From Clostridiales bacterium Firm_04 (GTDB lineage: Bacteria > Bacillota > Clostridia > Oscillospirales > Ruminococcaceae): 64,000 bases of DNA. The translations under genes were made by a program, and so were the position numbers. The DNA lies in the NCBI GenBank assembly GCA_001603005.1, contig LVAJ01000030.1:124001-188000 (forward strand), given 5' to 3'. Each line of letters starts with the position of its first letter. Positions within the stretch are counted from its first letter, which is position 1. The notes beneath the pieces are model-generated. The model was not told the DNA's origin and did not search any database. It was given only the letters and a program-made list of their open reading frames with translations. Shown here one piece after another: positions 53,201 through 62,200 of the stretch.

Positions 53201-56200
53201 ACGGCGAGGATGTCGCGGAAGTTCAGTCCAAGGTCACGATGACCGACAAGAAGATCGTTGAGATCAAGATCTCCAAGCGGGACGTCGGCGGCGCAGAGCT
53301 GCCGGGCGCAATGCTGACGCTGACCGGTGAGACCGACGGCAAGGACGAAGAAGGCAACAGCGTCAAGGTTCCGGTTGAGTTCTACAACTCCCTGCTGATT
53401 CCGGGCGAAGGCGCAGAACCGCAGACCACGCCTGCCGCAGCGATCCAGTGGAAATCCGGCACGACGGAAACGACTGTCAAGAATCTGCCGGACGGCGAGT
53501 ACACACTCCATGAGGATACTGCACCGGAAGGCAAGAACGTCGCGACCGATATGACATTCGTGATCGAAAAGGGCGTCCTGACACTGGTGAACGGTGTGGC
53601 TCCCGAAAAGGCGAATACCGTTATCATGACGGACACCGATCTGCTGGACGTTGAGATCTGCAAGGCGGATCAGTTCGGCGACGAGGTCGAGGGCGCAACC
53701 CTGACACTGACCGGCAAGAACAGCCGCGGCGAAGACGTTGTGTTCAAGATTGATAATGTCGCGTTCGGTGAGGGCGCAACTCTGCTGCCCACCGTGGACG
53801 GCACCGAGCTGAAATGGGTTTCCGGCAAAACTTCGACTATGGTCAAGCAGCTTCCGGACGGCGAATACCTGCTGCATGAGGAAGCGGCTCCGAACGGCTA
53901 TGAAGTCGCAACGGATATGACATTCGAGATCAAGAACGGCAAGCTCGTGAAGGTCAACGGCGAGGATGTTGCAAGCGGCAATACCGTCACCATGACCGAC
54001 AAGAAAATTGTCGAGGTCAAGATCTCGAAGGCAGATGTGGACGGCAATGAGCTGAAAGGCGCAACGCTGACACTGACCGGCAAGTCCGACCGCACCGATG
54101 CGGACGGCAACAAGCTGGATGTCGTCTTCCCGGCAGGCTCTGTCGAAGCGGCAGAGGATGCGACGGTGAACAGCGGCGAGGGCACGAAGCTCCAGTGGGT
54201 TTCCGGCTCGGCACCGACCAACATCAGGAATCTGGAGGACGGTACATATCTCCTGCATGAGGACTATGCACCGGACGGATACAACATTGCGACCGATATC
54301 GAGTTCGTGATCGAAAAGGGCGAACTGAAATCTGTCAACGGCGCAGCGCCGAAGAAGGCAGGCACCGTCGTCATGACCGATATCGCAAAGGCGGATGTCA
54401 AGATCTCCAAGCAGGATGCATCCGATCACAAGGAACTTCCGGGCGCAACCCTGACGCTGACCGGTAAATCCAACCGGACAGACGCGGACGGCAACAAGCT
54501 GGATGTTGTGTTCCCGGCAGGCTCCGTTGAAGCGGGCGCAGGCGCAGAGGTCATCACCGGCGAAGGCACCGAACTGAAATGGAAGTCCGGCACCGAGCTG
54601 ACCAACATCAAGAATCTGGAAGACGGCGTGTATACACTTCATGAGGACACCGCTCCGGATGAGTACAATGTCGCAACCGACATGACATTCGAGATCAAGG
54701 ACGGCAAGCTCTACAAGATCAACGGCGCAGAGACCGAAGAAAATGCGGACACTGTGACCATGTTTGACGATCAGATCGTCAGAACGCAGATCTCCAAGGC
54801 TGACCAGTTCGGCGACGAGGTCAAGGGCGCAAAGCTCGAACTGACCGGCGTCGATGCAAGCGGCAACGCGATCACGTTCAAGGCGGGCTGCCTTGAGCTG
54901 GGCGACGGCGCAGAGCTGATCAACGGTACCGGCGAAAAGCTGGTCTGGCTGTCCGGCGACTTCGCAACCAATGTGAAGGATCTCCCGAACGGCACCTACA
55001 CGCTGCATGAAGAAGCAGCACCGACCGGCTATCTTGTCACAACGGACATGACATTCAAGATCGAAGGCGGCAAGGTAACCGAGATCAACGGCGAACCGGT
55101 CGAGGAGACCAACAAGGTCGTCATGACTGACCACAAGCTTGCGGAATCCAAGATCTCCAAGGCGGATCAGTTCGGCGACGAGGTCAAGGGCGCAACCCTG
55201 ACGCTGACCGGAAAGACCAAGACCACGGACGCAGACGGCAACACTGTCGAGAAGGACGTTGTGTTCCCGATGGGCGCGGTTGAACTGGGCGAGGGCGCTG
55301 TGCTCGAATCCGGCGAAGGCAAGGAACTGAAATGGATCTCCGGCACAAAGCCGACCAACATCAAGAATCTGGAAGACGGCGTTTATACGCTGCATGAAGA
55401 TGCGGCACCGAACGGCTATCTGGTCTCCACCGATATGACATTCGAGATCAGCGGCGGCAAGCTCGTCAAGATCAACGGCGAGGATGTTACCGAAGGCAGC
55501 ACCGTGACGATGACCGACGAGAAGATCGTCGAGGTCAAGATCAATAAGGCGGATCAGTTCGGTGCAGAGGTCAAGGGCGCAACCCTGACACTGACCGGCA
55601 AGTCCGATGAAAAGGACGAAGAAGGCAACAACAAGGACATCGTGTTCAAGGCAGGTTCTCTGGAAGCGGGCGAAGGTGCAACGGTTGAATCCGGCGAAGG
55701 CAAGGAGCTGAAGTGGATCTCCGGCACCGGCGCAACGAACGTCAAAAATCTGGAAGACGGCACTTATACGCTGCATGAGGATGCGGCACCGAATGGCTAT
55801 CTGGTCTCCAGCGACATGACCTTCGAGATCAAGAAGGGTGTCGTGACCAAGATCAACGGCGAAGATGTCACCGAAGGCAACACCGTGACGATGATCGACG
55901 AGAGACTCGGCGATGTGAAGATCGCGAAGGAAGATGCATTCGGCGGCGAAGTCAAGGACGCAAAGCTGACGCTGACCGGTAAGGACAGTGATGGCAATGC
56001 GGTCACATTCCCGGCAAATTCTGTTGAAGTCGGCGCTGGTGCAACGCTCATCAGCGGCAGCGGCGAGACACTTGCATGGGTATCCGGCGATGAGGCAACG
56101 AATGTTCTGAATCTTGTTGACGGTATCTACACGCTGCATGAGGAGACTGCTCCGAACGGCTACGCAGTCGCACATGACATGACCTTCGAGATCAAGGGCA

Positions 56201-59200
56201 CGAAGATCGTGAAGATCAACGGCGAGGAAGTCGCAGAAGGCACTGTTGTCACGATGATCGACGAGGCACTCGGCGATGTCAAGATCTCCAAGCAGGATGC
56301 ATCCGATCACGAGGAACTTTCGGGCGCAACCCTGACACTGACCGGTAAGACGAAGACCACCGATGCAGACGGCAACGAAGTTGAAGAAACCGTCGTGTTC
56401 CCGGCAGGTTCCGTCGAACTGGGCGAGGGCGCAACGCTTGAATCCGGCGAAGGCACCGAGCTGAAATGGGTTTCGGGCGATGCACCGACCAATGTGAAGA
56501 ATCTTGTTGACGGTATCTACACGCTGCACGAGGAAGCGGCACCGAACGGCTTCGAGGTCGCAACCGACATGACCTTCGAGATCAAGGGCGGCAAGCTCGT
56601 GAAGATCGGTACCGAGGCAGTCGCGGCAGAGGATGCGGACAGCACTGTGATCGTGATGGTCGATAACGCGATCGTGACCACCACGACGCCGGCGACCACC
56701 ACCGCAGAGGAGACCACGACGACCACCACGACAACAACCACACCTGCTGCAACGACTACGACCGCAGCAGAAACGACAACTCCGGCAGCGACAACCACGA
56801 CCACAACGACCACTCCGGCGACAACAACTACGACCACGACGACAACAACTACGACGACCACGACTACAACTACGACGACCACGACTACAACTACGACCAC
56901 AACTACTACCACGACCACAACTACTACCACGACCACTACTACTACGATTATTGAAAAGGTGACGACCACCACAGAGGAAGTCACGACAACAAAGGCAACC
57001 ACGACAACGAAGGCAGCGACCACCACGAAGGCAACGACCACAGCTGTTACCACGACCGAAGCGACGACCACGACCGTGACCACCACAACTGCAGGTCCGA
57101 CCGTGAAGATCGCGAAGGAGAACGGCTTCGGCGGCGAGGTCAAGGGCGCAACGCTGACGCTGACCGGTAAGGACAGCGAGGGCAATGCAATTGACTTCCC
57201 TGCAAATTCTGTTGAGCTGGGCGGCGGCGCAACGCTGATCAGCGGCGGCGGCGAGAAGCTTGCATGGGTATCCGGCGACGAGGCGACGAATGTTCTGAAC
57301 CTTGCGGACGGCACCTACACGCTGCAAGAAGAAGCGGCACCGAACGGCTATAAGGTCGCAACAGACATGATATTCGAGATCAGCGGCGGCAAGATCGTGA
57401 AGCTGAACGGCGAGGAAGTCGCCGAGGGCACGATCGTCGTGATGATCGACGAGGCACTGACAGAAGTCAAGATCAACAAGGCGGATCAGTTCGGCGCAGA
57501 GGTCAAGGGTGCAACCCTGACGCTGACCGGTACTGACAAGAACGGCAATGCAGTCGAGTTCCCGGCAGGTTCTGTCGAGCTGGGCGAGGGCGCTGTGCTC
57601 GAATCCGGCAGCGGCACAACACTGAAATGGGTATCCGGCGACGAATCGACAATCATCAAGAACCTTGTTGACGGTTCCTACACGCTGCATGAAGATGCAG
57701 CACCGAACGGCTATCTGGTCTCCACAGACATGACATTCGAGATCAGCGGCGGCAAGGTAGTGAAGATCAACGGCGAAGATGTCACCGAAGGCAACACCGT
57801 GACGATGATCGACGAGAGACTCGGCGATGTGAAGATCGCGAAGGAAGATGCATTCGGCGGCGAAGTCAAGGACGCAAAGCTGACGCTGACCGGTAAGGAC
57901 AGCGAGGGCAATGCGGTCACATTCCCGGCAAATTCTGTTGAAGTCGGCGCTGGTGCAACGCTCATCAGCGGCAGCGGCAAGACACTCGCATGGGTATCCG
58001 GCGACGAGGCAACGAATGTTCTGAATCTCGTTGACGGTATCTACACGCTGCATGAGGAGACTGCTCCGAACGGCTATGCAGTCGCACACGACATGACCTT
58101 CGAGATCAAGGGCACGAAGATCGTGAAGATCAACGGCGAGGAAGTCGCAGAAGGCACTGTTGTAACGATGATCGACGAGGCACTCGGCGATGTCAAGATC
58201 TCCAAGCAGGATGCATCCGATCACGAGGAGCTTCCGGGCGCAACCCTGAAACTGACCGGTAAGACGAAGACCACCGATGCAGACGGCAACGAAGTTGAAG
58301 AAACCGTCGTGTTCCCGGCAGGTTCTGTCGAACTGGGCGAGGGCGCAACGCTTGAATCCGGCGAAGGCACCGAGCTGAAATGGGTTTCGGGCGATGCACC
58401 GACCAATGTGAAGAATCTTGTTGACGGTATCTACACGCTGCACGAGGAAGCAGCACCGAACGGCTTCGAGGTCGCAACCGACATGACCTTCGAGATCAAG
58501 GACGGCAAGCTCGTGAAGATCGGTACCGAGGCAGTCGCGGCAGAGGATGCGGACAGCACTGTGATCGTGATGGTCGATAACGCGATCGTGACCACCACGA
58601 CGCCGGCAACCACCACCGCAGAGGAGACCACGACGACCACCACTACGACAACAACCACACCTGCTGCAACGACTACGACCGCAGCAGAAACGACAACTCC
58701 GGCAGCGACAACCACGACCACTACGACCACTCCGGCGGCAACAACGACGACCACCACTACGACGCCGGCTGCAACTACCACGACAACAACTACAACGACT
58801 ACCACCACGACTACGACGACCACGACGACAACTACTACCACAACTACGACGACCACGACGACAACTACTACCACCACAACTACTACCACGACCACTACTA
58901 CTACGATTATTGAAAAGGTGACGACCACCACAGAGGAAGTCACGACAACAAAGGCAGCGACTACAACAAAGGCAACGACCACAGCTGTTACCACGACCGA
59001 AGCGACGACCACGACCGTGACCACCACAACCGCAGGTCCGACCGTGAAGATCGCGAAGGAGAACGGTTTCGGCGGCGAGGTCAAGGGCGCAACGCTGACG
59101 CTGACCGGTAAGGACAGCGAGGGCAATGCAATTGACTTCCCTGCAAATTCTGTTGAACTGGGCGACGGCGCAACGCTGATCAGCGGCGGCGGCGAGAAGC

Positions 59201-62200
59201 TCGCATGGGTATCCGGCGACGAGGCGACGAATGTTCTGAACCTTGCAGACGGCACCTACACGCTGCATGAAGAAGCAGCACCGAACGGCTATAAGGTCGC
59301 AACAGACATGACATTCGAGATCAGCGGCGGCAAGATCGTGAAGCTGAACGGCGAGGAAGTCGCCGAGGGCACGATCGTCACGATGATCGACGAGGCACTG
59401 ACAGAAGTCAAGATCAACAAGGCGGATCAGTTCGGCGCAGAGGTCAAGGGCGCAACCCTGACGCTGACCGGTACTGACAAGAACGGCAATGCAGTCGAGT
59501 TCCCGGCAGGTTCTGTCGAGCTGGGCGAGGGCGCAACGCTCGAATCCGGCAGCGGCACCACGCTGAAGTGGGTATCCGGCGACGAATCGACAAACATCAA
59601 GAACCTTGTTGACGGTTCCTACACGCTGCATGAAGATGCGGCACCGAACGGCTATCTGGTCTCCACTGACATGACATTCGAGATCAGCGGCGGCAAGGTA
59701 GTGAAGATCAACGGCGAAGATGTCACCGAAGGCAACACCGTGACGATGATCGACGAGAGACTCGGCGATGTGAAGATCGCGAAGGAAGACGCATTCGGCG
59801 GCGAAGTCAAGGACGCAAAGCTGACGCTGACCGGTAAGGACAGCGAGGGCAATGCGGTCACATTCCCGGCAAATTCTGTTGAAGTCGGCGCGGGCGCAAC
59901 GCTCATCAGCGGCAGCGGCGAGACACTCGCATGGGTATCCGGCGACGAGGCAACGAATGTTCTGAATCTTGTTGACGGTATCTACACGCTGCATGAGGAG
60001 ACTGCTCCGAACGGCTACGCAGTCGCACATGACATGACATTCGAGATCAAGGGCACGAAGATCGTGAAGATCAACGGCGAGGAAGTCGCAGAAGGCACTG
60101 TTGTGACGATGATTGACGAGGCACTCGGCGATGTCAAGATCGACAAGCAGGATGCTGAGGGTGCAGAGGTCAAGGGTGCAACCCTGACGCTGACCGGAAA
60201 GGATAGCGAAGGCAACGAGATCACATTCCCGGCAGGTTCTGTCGAGCTGGGCGAGGGCGCAACGCTTGAATCCGGCGAAGGCACCGAGCTGAAGTGGGTT
60301 TCGGGCGAAGCACCGACCAATGTGAAGAATCTTGTTGACGGTATCTACACGCTGCACGAGGAAGCGGCACCGAACGGCTTCGAGGTCGCAACCGACATGA
60401 CCTTCGAGATCAAGGACGGCAAGCTCGTGAAGATCGGTACCGAGGCAGTCGCAGATGATACTCTGATTGTTATGGTTGATGACGCAATCGTGACCACCAC
60501 GACGCCGGCGACCACCACCGCAGAGGAGACCACGACGACCACCACGACAACAACCACACCTGCTGCAACGACTACGACCGCAGCAGAAACGACCACTCCG
60601 GCGGCAACAACGACGACCACGACAACGACGCCGGCTGCAACTACCACGACAACAACGACCACCACGACGACAACTACGACAACAACCACAACGACGACAA
60701 CGACGACTACCACAACTACGACAACAACGACGACTACCACGACCACGACAACAACGACCACCACGACAACAAAGACCACGACAACCACAACGACAACTAC
60801 GACTACGACCACTACGACCACCACGACTACCACAACCACAAAGGCAACCACCACCACGACCACAGTGACCACGACCGAGACCACTCCGGCTGTCACGACC
60901 ACAACCGTTCGCGCGGATGTGAAGATCGACAAGCAGAATGTCTACGGCGGCGAGGTCAAGGGCGCAACGCTGACGCTGACCGGTAAGGACAGCAAGGGCA
61001 ACACGATCACCTTCCCGAACGGCTCTGTTGAGGCGGGCGAAGGCGCAGCCGTGATCTCCGACAACGGCAATGAGCTCAAGTGGATCTCCGGTGATGAAGC
61101 AACCAATATCAAGAACCTCGAGGACGGCGTTTACACGCTGCATGAGGAAGCTGCACCGAGCGGCTATCTGGTCGCAACCGACATGATCTTCGAGATCAGG
61201 GACGGCAAGCTCATCAGCATCGACAACACCGCAGTTTCCGAGGATACAACGATCGTCATGTTCGATGACGCAATCGTTGAAGTGAAGATCTCCAAGCAGG
61301 ATGTCCACAGCAAGGAGCTCAAGGGCGCAACGCTGACGCTGACCGGCAAGGACGGCGCAGGCAACGCGATCACCTTCCCGGCAGATTCAATCGAGCTGGG
61401 CGAGGGCGCATCCCTTGTCAACGGCAGCGGCGATTCTCTCGTTTGGATCTCCGGCGATCAGCCGACCGACATCAAGAATCTCGCAGACGGCACCTACACG
61501 CTCCATGAGCTGACTGCTCCGACCGGCTATCAGGTTGCAACCGATATCACATTCGTGATCGAGAACGGCAAGCTTGTCAAGATCGGCGAGGAAGAAGTCA
61601 CCGCAGATGCTGAGATCGTGATGATCGACGAAGCACTCGGCGATGTCAAGATCTCCAAGCAGGATGTCCACAGCAAGGAAATCAAGGGCGCAGAGCTGAC
61701 GCTGACCGGTAAGGACAGCAGCGGCAATGCAGTCAAGTTCCCGACCGGCTCGGTCATTCCGGGCGAAGGCGCAGCAGTTGTCACCGGCAGCGGTGAGAAG
61801 CTCGTCTGGACTTCCGGCGATCAGCCGACCGACATCAAGAATCTTGTTGACGGTACCTACACACTCCACGAAGAAGTCGCACCGAACGGCTACAAGGTCG
61901 CAACCGATATCACATTCGTGATCGAGGGCGGCAAGCTTGTGAAGATCGGTGAGGAAGAAGTCAAGGCAGATGCTGAGATCGTAATGATCGACGAGGCACT
62001 GGCAGATGTCAAGATCTCCAAGCAGGATGTCCACAGCAAGGAGATCAAGGGCGCAGAGCTGACGCTGACCGGCAAGGACAGTAGCGGCAATGCAGTCAAG
62101 TTCCCGACAGGTTCTATCGTTCCGGGCGAAGGCGCTGAGGTCGTGACCGGCAGCGGCGAAACGATCGTCTGGATCTCCGGCGATCATCCGACCGAGATCA

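Noticed and set aside
56677-57099. Thr tracts as a CRISPR array or simple microsatellite
   Set aside because: They are in frame, code for Thr with mixed synonymous codons, and have no spacer-repeat pattern.
51046-61308. A minus-strand open frame of 3420 codons opposite the giant gene
   Set aside because: It is a shadow. The repeat codons and Thr triplets lack stop complements in this frame, and the translation is Cys/Arg/Asp/Val-rich without domains, promoter or ribosome binding site.
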